A stretch of 35,591 nt of DNA from Bacteroidales bacterium (GCA_004557035.1 SFFB01000020.1:1-35591); one strand, 5' to 3'. Shown: positions 22,061-31,027, counted from the first letter of the stretch. Numbers and translations: made by a program. Notes: generated by a model from the sequence alone, not told the origin.

Positions 22061-23779
22061 TTATTCGCAGGGGCGAATGTCTTCTATTTGCAACTGCACC
22101 TCTCCGCGTTTGTGCGTGTTCTCTTCCACGGCATAGCAGATATCGAAGGCGCGTTTCGTCTTTATATATCTGGCCTGCGAACTCTGCCCGAAAGCGATGC
22201 CGTTCATCACGTTGTTGCTCTTGTTGTCTACGAGCTCAAGTTTGATGTGCTCCTGGCCGCGTCCCACGACTTTGCTGGTACCGTAGTCATATACGCGGCG
22301 GGTGCAGAAGGTGGGGCGCTCGTTGCCCGGTCCGAAGGGAGCGAAGCGTTTGAGTTGCTGATAAAACTTGAAGGTCACGTCCTTGAAGTCCAGATAAGCG
22401 TCGATGTCGAGCGCAGGTTGGGTCTGCTCGTCCTGGATATGCTCAGTGACATAGTCTTCGAAGCGCCGGCTGAACTCGGCCACGTTCTCAGCCTTGAGCG
22501 TGAGGCCTGCAGCGTAGGTGTGACCGCCGAAGTTTTCGAGCAAGTCGGCACAGCTTTGCACGGCTTTGTAGACATCAAAGCCCGACACACTGCGAGCCGA
22601 GCCGGTGGCCATGCCCTCAGAGCGTGTGAGCACGACGGCGGGGCGGTAATAAAGCTCGGTGAGTCGCGAAGCCACAATGCCGATGACGCCTTTGTGCCAC
22701 TCTTCGTTGTAGATGACGATGCTGCGCCGGTCGTCGAGGTTCGCCATTTTGGCTACCCGGTTTACGGCTTCTTCGGTCATTTGTTTGTCGAGATCTTTTC
22801 TGGCTTCGTTGTAGAGGTTGATGCGTTCGGCTTTTTCGAGGGCAGCCTGATAGTCTTTCTCCACTAAGAGTTCGACGGCCTCACGTCCGTTTTGCATACG
22901 TCCGGAAGCGTTGATGCGCGGACCTATGCGGAAGATGATGTCGCCCATCGACAGTTCACGGTCGCCCAGACCGCACACCTCGACGATGGCCTGCAGGCCG
23001 ATGCCGGGATTGCTGTTGAGACAGCGCAGTCCGTGGCTGGCCAGGATGCGGTTCTCGCCCATAATGGGCACAATGTCAGACGCAATCGATATGGCACAGA
23101 GGTCGAGCAGTTGGGTGAGTTGATTAAACTCTATGCCGTTATTGGCCGCGAAGGCCTGCATGAATTTGAAGCCGACGCCACAGCCTGACAGGTGGGTGTA
23201 GGGATAGACATTGTCTTTGCGCTTAGGGTTGAGAATGGCTGCTGCGTCGGGCAGAACATCGTCGGGCACGTGGTGGTCGCAGATGATGAAGTCAATGCCG
23301 AGGCTCTTGGCGTAGGCAATTTCATCGACGGCCTTGATGCCGCAGTCGAGCACGATGATGAGCTTCACGCCGGCGTCGGCAGCGAAGTCCACACCTTTTT
23401 TCGAGATGCCGTATCCCTCGTCGTAACGGTCGGGGATGTAGAAGTCGATGTTGGAATAAAACTTCACCAAAAACTTGTAGACCAGAGCCACGGCCGTACA
23501 GCCGTCCACGTCGTAGTCGCCATAGACCAAGATGCGCTCATTGCGGCACAGCGCCGCGTTGAGGCGGTCTACGGCCTTCTGCATGTCGTTCATCAGAAAC
23601 GGGTCGTGCAGGTCGGTGAGCTGTGGACGGAAGAAGCGCCGAGCCTCAGCCATTGTCGTAATTCCGCGACGCCGGAGCAACCGACCAAGGGCAGGATGCA
23701 CGCCTGTCTCGCCGGCCAGCAGGGCCTCCGCCGCCGCTTCTTCGGGCGTGGGGTCTTCGTATGTCCATTTGTAGTTCAT
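22061..23779 (-). CDS. recJ: Single-stranded-DNA-specific exonuclease RecJ
   Basis: RecJ degrades single-stranded DNA 5' to 3' and works with RecQ in gap repair. The 572-residue protein shows the DHH phosphoesterase motifs: DYDVDG (88-93), VLDCGIKAVDEIAYAKSLG, the DHH triad CDHHVPDD (near 165-170) and, in the DHHA1 domain, GPRINASGRM. The C-terminal region includes the GGHTYAAG motif and an OB-like domain. The length is typical. First gene of recJ-recQ. A perfect dyad lies about 80 nt upstream. Confidence 0.96.
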   Translation of the reverse strand: MNYKWTYEDPTPEEAAAEALLAGETGVHPALGRLLRRRGITTMAEARRFFRPQLTDLHDPFLMNDMQKAVDRLNAALCRNERILVYGDYDVDGCTAVALVYKFLVKFYSNIDFYIPDRYDEGYGISKKGVDFAADAGVKLIIVLDCGIKAVDEIAYAKSLGIDFIICDHHVPDDVLPDAAAILNPKRKDNVYPYTHLSGCGVGFKFMQAFAANNGIEFNQLTQLLDLCAISIASDIVPIMGENRILASHGLRCLNSNPGIGLQAIVEVCGLGDRELSMGDIIFRIGPRINASGRMQNGREAVELLVEKDYQAALEKAERINLYNEARKDLDKQMTEEAVNRVAKMANLDDRRSIVIYNEEWHKGVIGIVASRLTELYYRPAVVLTRSEGMATGSARSVSGFDVYKAVQSCADLLENFGGHTYAAGLTLKAENVAEFSRRFEDYVTEHIQDEQTQPALDIDAYLDFKDVTFKFYQQLKRFAPFGPGNERPTFCTRRVYDYGTSKVVGRGQEHIKLELVDNKSNNVMNGIAFGQSSQARYIKTKRAFDICYAVEENTHKRGEVQLQIEDIRPCE

Positions 23780-24170
23780 GGGTGGTATGTCGTTTTTTTA
23801 TTATCGGAGAGGGGAGTCGCCACCGCCAGTTTTGGCAATTGCGCATAATAGAGCTTGCTAAATTAGCAAAAAATTGCGACATAGACGTGACATCTGCCGG
23901 GGCGGCAGAAAAAGTGGACGAAAACCGACGCCGTTTTGCGCCCGTCTGACGTACAAAAAGGCGGGTCTTGAATGATGGTGCCGATGAGTTTATTAAGTTT
24001 TTTGAGAATTATTGGCCAAACACGCCGAATTTGGTTAAATATTCCCAACAAGCGCAACGTTTCGTCTTATCCTATTGTATTTCAACGTATTAAAAGGAGA
24101 GAAGAAACCAGACTACTTGAAAAACTGCCGAAAAAGCACTTCGGCGATGCCGGAAATGTTTTTTCTTAGG
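23780..24170. other. Intergenic region upstream of recJ
   Basis: No gene seen. Nearest to recJ is the perfect dyad TTGCTAA-A-TTAGCAA (23855-23869), flanked by AATTGCG repeats; it could be an operator. A further hairpin TCTGCCG/CGGCAGA (23893-23909) has no U-tract in either direction. No TAnnTTTG element with good spacing was found for recJ. The rest is AT-rich and featureless. Confidence 0.4.
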
Positions 24171-24306
24171 CCTGGAATAAGGACAGTTTTTTCTCCCATA
24201 AGGACAGGAAAAACTGCGTTACTGACAGGAAACGAGCCTTTTAGGCCGGAAACACGAAAAAAGCTCCCACAAGGGAGCTTCTTCCTTTTTGGCTACTCCA
24301 AATATA
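24168..24306 (-). repeat. Intergenic promoter-terminator module, copy 3
   Basis: In minus-strand order: TATATTTG (24299-24306), 18 nt of purine-rich sequence, hairpin AAGCTCCC-TTGT-GGGAGCTT, a U-tract, then CGCAGTTTTTCCTGTCCTTATG, the partner GGGAGAAAAAACTGTCC and TTATTCC (down to 24168; segments listed only partly). Order and spacing match copies 1 (7640-7771) and 2 (16322-16445). Confidence 0.65.
24261..24280 (-). terminator. Terminator after the HMA protein gene, part of module copy 3
   Basis: AAGCTCCC (24261-24268) pairs with GGGAGCTT (24273-24280) around an ACAA loop and is followed on the minus strand by TTTTCG, giving a run of six U. It lies 100 nt after the HMA stop. Confidence 0.9.
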
Positions 24307-24379
24307 CGCCGCCGGAGCCGTCTGTCAAAAGACAAAACGCCGGTGAGCGATAGGCCGGAGACCAAAAGACTGCCGGGAC

Positions 24380-24682
24380 TCAACGGGTCACCTTGACGGC
24401 CTCGTAACCGATTTTGCGCAGGGCCTCGATATAGTCTTCGGCCTTGGCCTTATCGGCCCGATAAACGATGGTGACGCGCTGCTGCTCGACAGAGGTTTCA
24501 ATCTTTTTCGTGCCTTTGACAAATCGCAGGCCGTTCTTGATTTTGGCCTCGCATCCGGCACAGTGCATCTGCGGCGTTGTCGTGACGACGAGCGTGTCAA
24601 CGGGGGCCTTTTCCGGCCGAACGGCGGCTGAGGCAGTCAGACCCGTCACGGCCATGATGAGCATTAACAAAAACTTTTTCAT
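24380..24682 (-). CDS. Secreted heavy-metal-associated (HMA) domain protein
   Basis: A 100-residue exported protein: signal peptide MKKFLLMLIMAVTGLTASAA (1-20), then an HMA (ferredoxin-like) domain of about 70 residues. The metal site is MHCAGC with Cys41 and Cys44 in the form MxCxxC, and the fold continues AKIKNGLRFVKGTKKIETSVEQ and ALRKIGYEAVKV. This is the architecture of copper chaperones and the MerP-like periplasmic proteins, which bind Cu(I) or Hg(II). Start 24682 was chosen because it begins the signal peptide; the eight upstream codons are unlikely. It is 28 nt after a TonB receptor and probably works with it. Copper is likely but not proven. Confidence 0.9.
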   Translation of the reverse strand: MKKFLLMLIMAVTGLTASAAVRPEKAPVDTLVVTTTPQMHCAGCEAKIKNGLRFVKGTKKIETSVEQQRVTIVYRADKAKAEDYIEALRKIGYEAVKVTR

Positions 24683-24710
24683 ATACCTTTTATTGATGAT
24701 AAACAACGTG

Positions 24711-26723
24711 TCAGTTCAAATGCCAACGTATGCCCACATAGGCCATTGCCCCCTCGGTGGGGCCCCACACCTGGGTGGCGTCAAAGCCCGGCAGCCAAGG
24801 GTTGTCGGCGCCAATGACGGGCGAGGGTATGCGGTAGTTGGTGAGGTTTTCGCCGCCGGCATAGAGGCTGAAATGGCGAAAGTCGCGCGTCACCTGGGCT
24901 TGGAGTTGGCAGTAGGTGGGATAGGAAGTGAAGTCGTAACGCACTCCGCTGCCGGCCACTGAGGCGGTGACGTCGAAATGCCAAAGCTGAAGGGGCGTCT
25001 GATAAGAGAGGGTCAGCAGACCTTTGAAGCGGTTGGTGAAAGGCCGCCGACGCAAGAGGCCGTCGTAGGTGGTGCGGGCATCGTTGTAGCGAAAGGCCGC
25101 CATGGCCGTGAAGCCGTCGAAAAAGGGATAGGTGGCGTCAATCTGGAAGGTATGGCTGAAACTGCGACCCGAAAGGTTCTCAAAGCTGACCGTACCCGCG
25201 CCCCCGGCGCCATCTACGTTGACCACCAGCTGATGAAGGAAATGAGTGTAGAAATATTCGGCGTTCAGTTCGAGCGTACGACCGGCCACGGGCAGACGCA
25301 GCGAGGCCGACAGACCGTAGTTCCAGGCTTCTTCTTGGCCTATCTCTGTGGGGAAGGAGAAGGTGCGCGCACTGGCCATGAGGGGCGTGTGCTCTGCCAG
25401 AGCGTGGGGTGAGCGGTAGCCCTTGCCGGCCGAGACACGCAGAGACAAAAGGTGGTTGGGCGCCCATTTGACGTGGAGGCGCGGGGTGAGGAATGAGCCG
25501 TAGACAGAGGAGTGGTCGAGGCGCAGTCCGGGCATCACGGTGAGTTTGTCACCGAGTCGGTAGGTGTATTGGGCATAGAGGCCGGCAATGATCTCTTTGG
25601 CCGGGCCACCGCGACGCTCGCGGAGGGGCGTGACATCGGGACCGGCGGTCGTGGGTACGAACCACTCGCTGTAAGAATCGTGATTGACCGAAGCGCCGAC
25701 CGAGAGTTGATGGGCCGACGTAAAGTCACGCTCAAACATGAGCTGGGCATAACCGTTGCGCTGCGTGACATCATAGCGCTGATGGCCGAATTGGCTGTCG
25801 GTGTCTTGCCACGAACCATGCAGCATAAGGGCCACCGACGTGGGTTGCTCTGTGGAGAAGTTGAAACCGTTTTTCCATTGTGCCTCATAGCGGTCGGCTT
25901 CGACCAAGATGCCATAATGGGGGATATGGGTCGCCATGTCGGCGTGACGCGACATACCGCCCTCGCGCTCATCGTGCAAGAGGCGCACGCTGAACTGACT
26001 TATCCATTGCGGTCCGACGTAGGCCCAGCGGTGCATAAGGTTATACTGACGCAGCTTGGGCATGTCCATAAAGCCGTCGTGGTTGCCGTCGTGATCGCGC
26101 CGGCGGTCTTCAAAATGCAGCAACAGGCTTGTGCTGAGCCGGTCGTTGAGATGGATGTTGCCTTCGGCGTTGAGTTCGGTGCGCAACTGTGAGTCGAAAT
26201 AGCCGTTGGCACGCACGCCGTCTTCGGCCTGAGGCTTAAGGTACTCAATGTTGATTTGGCCCGTCGTGCTTTCGTAGCCGTTCCTCACGCTCGAAGCGCC
26301 TTTGCTCACCTGTATGGACTGCATCCACGGTCCCGGCACGTAGCCCAGCGAATAAGGGATGGCGGCGCCGCGCAGATTGGGCACATTCTCGGTGAGCATC
26401 TGCACGTAGGTGCCGTCAAGGCCAAGCAACTTGATTTGTCTGGCCCCGGTGGCAGCGTCGGCATAGGTGACGTCGACAGAAGGGCTCGCCGTGAACGACT
26501 CGCCAAGGTTGCAACAGGCTGCACGCCTGAGCTGGGCCGAACTGATAAGCTCCACATTCTCGGTACGCGTCAGCGAGCGGCTGCTGCGTGTGGTGCGCAC
26601 CACGGCGTCTTGGAGATTTTGATCGGGAGCAATGCTGTCGGGCAGAATCTGAGCGACGGCCATTGCCGGAAACAAGATGAGAAAGGAGAGATATAGGAAT
26701 AGGAACTGCTGTCGGCTGTTCAT
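24711..26723 (-). CDS. TonB-dependent outer-membrane receptor, probably for a metal
   Basis: An outer-membrane beta-barrel of 670 residues with a signal peptide (1-24, ending AVAQ). The plug spans about 40-165: LQDAVVRTTRSSRSLTRTENVELIS, a paired cysteine CC (70-71) in RAACCNLGESF, and GARQIKLLGLDGTYVQMLTENVP. The barrel follows with aromatic-rich beta strands, ending in a C-terminal aromatic-containing strand (MAYVGIRWHLN). There is no carboxypeptidase-like N-terminal domain and no SusD partner, so it is not a polysaccharide-utilisation receptor. The adjacent HMA protein points to metal, probably copper, import. Substrate specificity is inference. Confidence 0.88.
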   Translation of the reverse strand: MNSRQQFLFLYLSFLILFPAMAVAQILPDSIAPDQNLQDAVVRTTRSSRSLTRTENVELISSAQLRRAACCNLGESFTASPSVDVTYADAATGARQIKLLGLDGTYVQMLTENVPNLRGAAIPYSLGYVPGPWMQSIQVSKGASSVRNGYESTTGQINIEYLKPQAEDGVRANGYFDSQLRTELNAEGNIHLNDRLSTSLLLHFEDRRRDHDGNHDGFMDMPKLRQYNLMHRWAYVGPQWISQFSVRLLHDEREGGMSRHADMATHIPHYGILVEADRYEAQWKNGFNFSTEQPTSVALMLHGSWQDTDSQFGHQRYDVTQRNGYAQLMFERDFTSAHQLSVGASVNHDSYSEWFVPTTAGPDVTPLRERRGGPAKEIIAGLYAQYTYRLGDKLTVMPGLRLDHSSVYGSFLTPRLHVKWAPNHLLSLRVSAGKGYRSPHALAEHTPLMASARTFSFPTEIGQEEAWNYGLSASLRLPVAGRTLELNAEYFYTHFLHQLVVNVDGAGGAGTVSFENLSGRSFSHTFQIDATYPFFDGFTAMAAFRYNDARTTYDGLLRRRPFTNRFKGLLTLSYQTPLQLWHFDVTASVAGSGVRYDFTSYPTYCQLQAQVTRDFRHFSLYAGGENLTNYRIPSPVIGADNPWLPGFDATQVWGPTEGAMAYVGIRWHLN

Positions 26724-26770
26724 GTCTGCATAGGTTAGGTCGGTGTGTGTCAGGATGGATTTGACGATGC

Positions 26771-26778
26771 AAAGTTAG
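26771..26778 (-). promoter_or_regulatory. Probable -7 element of the metal receptor operon
   Basis: TAACTTTG on the minus strand, 47 nt before the receptor ATG. The -33 position has no TTTG, so this is a weak or regulated promoter candidate. Confidence 0.5.
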
Positions 26779-27027
26779 AGATTTTGGCGCTCCCACCTTT
26801 ATTTCGGCCTTTGTTTCACACTTTGACAGAAAACTTTTCTTCTCTCCGAGCGTTTATAAGAAGATACTTCGTCTTTTCTTGACCACACAAGCGCAGTTCG
26901 CAGAATGTTTTTCGTCGCTTGATATGCCACACCCATACCAATAAAATATATTAGGCCTCAAGTAGGTCCATTTCTCTCTCCTGCCCGCACCACAGACAAT
27001 CGCCGCCAACCGGCCATACGACAAAAA
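26779..27027. other. Intergenic stretch with no recognised feature
   Basis: Between the -7 element of the receptor and the phosphatase terminator. It is AT-rich, and a few TTTG-like words give no well-spaced promoter. No gene, repeat copy or hairpin stood out. Confidence 0.4.
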
Positions 27028-27064
27028 GCCGCAGCGTCTGTTTTTTTTGTTCAGACGCTGCGGC
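27028..27064 (-). terminator. Terminator of the receptor-phosphatase operon
   Basis: GCCGCAGCGTCTG (27028-27040) pairs perfectly with CAGACGCTGCGGC (27052-27064), 13 bp; on the minus strand it is followed by TTTTTGTCG. It lies 37 nt after the phosphatase stop. Confidence 0.93.
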
Positions 27065-27101
27065 AGGGATAAACGTATGAAACGCGCTTGTCAGCTTATC
27101 T

Positions 27102-28067
27102 TCATTTGGTACGCTTGACGGTGTGGATGACGCGGCCTTTGCCGTCGACCATGCTCAAGGTCAATGATTTGGCGTCGGCCGAGACCACGCTGAAGCCGGC
27201 TTCGGGCGAGCAAAAGACGGTGCCGTCTGTGGGCTGCACCTTGCGCGAGAGCGAGGCCGAGGAATTGACCACATAGTCGGTCGAACCGCCTGCCGGCAGG
27301 CGAAGGTGCTGGAAATTGTGGATGTGGCCACAGAGGTACATGTCGACCTTGTCTTGATGACGCCGGAACACCGGGAGGAGCCGCGCCTGCATATCGGTGC
27401 GCTCATGCTCGCCTTTTGGGGTCTGTGCAAACACGGGGTGATGGCCCACGACTATGGTCCAGGTGGAACGGTCGGCGGTCAAGACGGAGTCGAGCCAGGC
27501 CATCTGACGGTCGGCATCCTGAAGGCCGGCATCGGGATACTTGTCCCGGCTGCGGCGATAGGAGTCGATGAGCGGCGTCGTGTCGAGAAGGATGAGTCGA
27601 AGGCTCGTGCCGGCCTCTTCGTCGGTGAGCACAAACGTGTAGTAGCGGTCGGGCATTTGCCAACGGCGCGACACCTTGGCGTAGTCGAGCACAGCCTGTG
27701 TGTTGCCGCGGTATTCGTGGTTGCCCAACAAGGGGCGCCAGCTGATCATCAGTTCGGGATGGCTGTAGATGTGTTCGTAGTTGGTGAGCCACAAGGGGTC
27801 GCTGACCGAAGCCACACCATCGAAATGGTGCACGTCGCCGGCGGCCACCACACAGTCGGGACCGATGGTCTCGGCCATACGGCCCATCAGTTCGGCTATG
27901 GTTTTCTGCTCATAATAACCGTTTCGTCCCAAATCGTTGGCCAGGAAGAAACGCACATCTCCTTTGAGCTTTTTCCATTCGGCCGGTGTCTGTGCCGTAG
28001 CCGACAGACAGGCGAGAGAGAAGGCAATCAGCCAGACGAAAGAGAGGCGGATAGTATGCAGTTTCAT
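27102..28067 (-). CDS. Secreted acid-phosphatase-like metallophosphoesterase (TRAP/purple type)
   Basis: A 321-residue exported calcineurin-like phosphatase with a signal peptide (about 1-26). It follows tartrate-resistant (purple) acid phosphatases segment by segment: ANDLG (Asp45), AAGDVHHFDGV (Asp78), LLGNHEYRGN (Asn116, His117), DYAKVSRRWQMPDRYYTF, VVGHHPVF (His209) and CGHIHNF (His248, His250). The expected tyrosine metal ligand of the GDNFYFTG motif aligns with His81, so the Fe(III)-tyrosinate that makes these enzymes purple would be absent. It probably removes phosphate from organic phosphates in the periplasm or at the cell surface. It lies 12 nt after a large TonB receptor, with which it probably forms an uptake system. 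It could also act on a phosphorylated glycan or lipid. Confidence 0.9.
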   Translation of the reverse strand: MKLHTIRLSFVWLIAFSLACLSATAQTPAEWKKLKGDVRFFLANDLGRNGYYEQKTIAELMGRMAETIGPDCVVAAGDVHHFDGVASVSDPLWLTNYEHIYSHPELMISWRPLLGNHEYRGNTQAVLDYAKVSRRWQMPDRYYTFVLTDEEAGTSLRLILLDTTPLIDSYRRSRDKYPDAGLQDADRQMAWLDSVLTADRSTWTIVVGHHPVFAQTPKGEHERTDMQARLLPVFRRHQDKVDMYLCGHIHNFQHLRLPAGGSTDYVVNSSASLSRKVQPTDGTVFCSPEAGFSVVSADAKSLTLSMVDGKGRVIHTVKRTK

Positions 28068-28079
28068 AAGGTTCGGGAT

Positions 28080-30986
28080 TTAGAGATTGATTTTGAAACC
28101 AACGTTGGTTCTCACACCGTAGTATTCCACCTGCATGGTGCGGTCGGAATGGCCCTGATAGTAGCGCAGGGGTTGATTGAGCAGGTTGCCGGCCTCAGCA
28201 AAGATGGTGAACTTGGTTTTCTTGCCCCACGTGTAAGAGGCGTTGAGGTCGAGATAATTGACGTGGTCGTAGTAGCGGTCAAGCTCGCGGCTGCCGGTGT
28301 TCATCTGGTCGATGAAGCTTGAGGCGAAGTTGTAGCTCAGACGCACGTTGATGCCACTTTTCTCGAAATAGAGCGAAGCGTTGGCTGTGTGCTCGGGCGA
28401 ACCGGCCATCTTGACGTCGTCGCCGGCAGCGATGCCGAGGCGTGAGTTATAGTTGCGTGTGCTGGTGTGGGTGTAGGTGTAAGTGCCGTAAAGGCCAAGG
28501 CATTTCAGAGCAGGAGCAATGAAGCCGAAGTCGCGCTGATAAGACACTTCTAGGCCGGCCACACGGGCGTCGTAGGCATTCATACACTGCGTCACCTCAA
28601 ACTGCTCGTCGGCCAGAGTGGAGAGACCGAGTTCGGCTCCGGTGTAGTAGCCCAAGGTTTCGACGTTGACATTCTTCACATCCTTATAGAAGAAGCCGAG
28701 ACTCACCATACCGATGCTCTTAAAGTAGTAGTCGGCCGAGAGGTCGAAGTTCCAAGCCTTGGTGGGCTGGATGTTGGGGTCGCCGATAGTGGCTTCGCGG
28801 TCGGCCAAGTTGAAACTCTTGTTGGCCACCAGTGCAGAATATTTGGGACGTGAGAGTGTACGGGTGACAGAGGCGCGGATGTTGCCGTCTTCGGTCAACT
28901 TGTAGCGCAACAAAAGGCTGGGGAGCAGGTCGGTGTAGTTGTGGCGATATACTCCCGTGGGCACGAGACTCTCGTTCTCGTCTTCGTCCATCGTATAGTT
29001 GACGCCTGAGGTCTCGAGGCGGGTATTTTCGACACGCAAGCCGAGCGTGGCGTCGAGGTTTTTGCCGAGTTTCTGGTCCAGGCGGAGATAGCCGGCGTGG
29101 ATTTGCTCGATGGCTTTGTAGTTGCCGGCTTCTTCCTCGAGCACCTCAGTACCGTCGGCCGGATTGAACTGCATGCTGCCCAAGAAGTCTTTGTCGACAA
29201 ACTGTGTGTGGATGGGGTATTGGCTGCCCGGCATAAAGCCAGAACGAACCTTATAGACGAGGTTTTTTTGCCAGTCGCCCACGAGAGCGTCGGCTGCGTC
29301 GGAGTAGTCATACCACGAGGTGTTGCGTTTCTTCTCCTTACGCGTGTATTTGTAACCGAACTTCAAGCCCGTACCAAAGTCGCCTTGCGTCAGAGGCAGA
29401 GCGAAGTTGATGCGCTCTTTGAGTTCGTTCTCGGTGATGCTTTGGTCAGAGTTGGTGAGCTCGTCAATCTTCCACGAAGCATCGCCGAAAGCCGGGATGG
29501 TCAAGGTTGAAAACGGCTGGCGGCCGCCGACGTCTTCAAACGACTCGCCAATGTTGAAATCGTCGCTGCCTTTGAGCTTCAACGCCATGTAACGCTCGTT
29601 GGGTCGGTCTTCGGTGGCACGCGAGAAGCTCGAGGCCCAGTCGATGCCCAAAATGCCGAAGCGATGCTCACCGTCGAGGGTGAAGTCCATGGTCTGTTGG
29701 CGTTCAAGGCGTGCGCCTTTGGTGTCGTCCGCTCCTGCTTTCGTCTGCAACACGATGCTTTGGTCTTTGGCTTTGTCGGCATTGAGTTTCTTGTAAGAGA
29801 TGCGGTAGCGGTTTTCCCAGTCGTTGCGACGGTTATAGATACCCTTGAAAGATATCTTGTGCAGGGGATTGAAGCGATAGTCCAAGGCCAACGAGTAACT
29901 CTGGCGCTCACGGGTGACATAATATTGGCGCACCTGAGCTTCTTTGAGTTTGACCTGTCCGTCTTCCTCTACATATTCAAACTCGGTGTTGTCTGAGCCG
30001 CCGGGGGCATACTGGTATGAGCCGCTGAGCATAATGCCGAGACGATCGTTGAAGAAGCGGTCGCCCCAGGTGGCACCGAGTGCCCACGTGGGTTTGGCAC
30101 TCACGGGCGTGTAGCCCACGGAGGTGGTGAAGTTGAGCACGCGGTGGTTGGGCGTCTGCTTGGTCACGAGATTGATGGCACCGCCAATGGCGTCGCCGTC
30201 CATATCCGAGGTCACCACCTTGTTCACCTCGATGGTCTGGATCATATCAGCGGGGATGAGGTCAAGCTGCACGTTGCGCGTGTCGCCTTCGGCAGAAGGC
30301 AGACGATTGCCGTTGACCGTGACGGAAGTAAGGTCGGCGCTCGTGCCACGCACCTGACCGAAACGGGCTTCGCCCTGGTCGTATTGCACATTAATGCCAC
30401 TGATACGCTTCAAGGCATCACCGATGTTGGAGTCGGGGAACTTGCCCACTTGGTCGGCCGAGACCACATTGGCCACACCCATGCTGCTCTTTTGCATCTG
30501 GAGCGCACGACGCTGGCCGGTGAAAGTACCTGTAACGACGGCTTCGTGAAGTTTGGTGCCTTCGCTCATAACGAAGCCCACCTCTTGCAGTCGGGCTGAT
30601 GACGACACCGTGATGGTTTTATATACCGGCTCGTAGCCCACATAGCTCACCTTGATGGTGTAGGTGCCGGGCTTGAGACCGGCAAGCGTGTAGTAGCCGC
30701 TCTCGTCACTGACCACGCGGGTGCCGAGGCCTTCAATCATGATGCTGGCACCGGGCAGGGCACGATGGTCCACGTCGGTGATTTGTCCACGCACCAGCGT
30801 GGGATCGGGCGTTTCGTTACCGTCTTCTGCAAAAACCGGAGTGGCCATTGCAAAAGCTAACAAAGAAGTCTGAAATGCTTTGCGGCACATACGGCCATAA
30901 GACGACGAATGATTGCCGTTGGCAGTCTCTCCAGCCAACTGATTGGACTCGGCACTGAGACGCTGAGAAGTAATCTTCAATTTCAT
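28080..30986 (-). CDS. Large TonB-dependent receptor with carboxypeptidase-like N-terminal domain
   Basis: A 968-residue outer-membrane receptor. The first roughly 55 residues include a membrane-directing segment (FQTSLLAFAMATPVFAED), and a carboxypeptidase-like regulatory domain spans about 65-140 (VRGQITDVDHRALPGASIMI, SYVGYEPV). The plug begins near 165 with VVSADQVGKFPDSNIGDALKR, GQVRGTSADLTSVTVNGNRLPS and AGGAINLVT-like DAIGGAINLVTK. This matches the TIGR01782-type receptors (TonB-Xanth-Caul) rather than SusC: no SusD gene is present. The long barrel follows and ends GVRTNVGFKINL. Cotranscription with the downstream phosphatase suggests uptake of a phosphorylated substrate or phosphate released from it. 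Substrate unknown. Confidence 0.9.
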   Translation of the reverse strand: MKLKITSQRLSAESNQLAGETANGNHSSSYGRMCRKAFQTSLLAFAMATPVFAEDGNETPDPTLVRGQITDVDHRALPGASIMIEGLGTRVVSDESGYYTLAGLKPGTYTIKVSYVGYEPVYKTITVSSSARLQEVGFVMSEGTKLHEAVVTGTFTGQRRALQMQKSSMGVANVVSADQVGKFPDSNIGDALKRISGINVQYDQGEARFGQVRGTSADLTSVTVNGNRLPSAEGDTRNVQLDLIPADMIQTIEVNKVVTSDMDGDAIGGAINLVTKQTPNHRVLNFTTSVGYTPVSAKPTWALGATWGDRFFNDRLGIMLSGSYQYAPGGSDNTEFEYVEEDGQVKLKEAQVRQYYVTRERQSYSLALDYRFNPLHKISFKGIYNRRNDWENRYRISYKKLNADKAKDQSIVLQTKAGADDTKGARLERQQTMDFTLDGEHRFGILGIDWASSFSRATEDRPNERYMALKLKGSDDFNIGESFEDVGGRQPFSTLTIPAFGDASWKIDELTNSDQSITENELKERINFALPLTQGDFGTGLKFGYKYTRKEKKRNTSWYDYSDAADALVGDWQKNLVYKVRSGFMPGSQYPIHTQFVDKDFLGSMQFNPADGTEVLEEEAGNYKAIEQIHAGYLRLDQKLGKNLDATLGLRVENTRLETSGVNYTMDEDENESLVPTGVYRHNYTDLLPSLLLRYKLTEDGNIRASVTRTLSRPKYSALVANKSFNLADREATIGDPNIQPTKAWNFDLSADYYFKSIGMVSLGFFYKDVKNVNVETLGYYTGAELGLSTLADEQFEVTQCMNAYDARVAGLEVSYQRDFGFIAPALKCLGLYGTYTYTHTSTRNYNSRLGIAAGDDVKMAGSPEHTANASLYFEKSGINVRLSYNFASSFIDQMNTGSRELDRYYDHVNYLDLNASYTWGKKTKFTIFAEAGNLLNQPLRYYQGHSDRTMQVEYYGVRTNVGFKINL

Positions 30987-31027
30987 AAATAAACAATTAG
31001 ACTTGATGTAATTTCACTTTTATGATG

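Noticed and set aside
23893..23909. Hairpin TCTGCCG/CGGCAGA as a terminator
   Set aside because: No U-tract follows on either strand and no gene ends nearby.
24075..24353. Plus-strand ORF of 92 residues in the recJ-HMA gap
   Set aside because: It overlaps the repeat module and its terminator hairpin on the opposite strand and has no start signals or protein-like composition.
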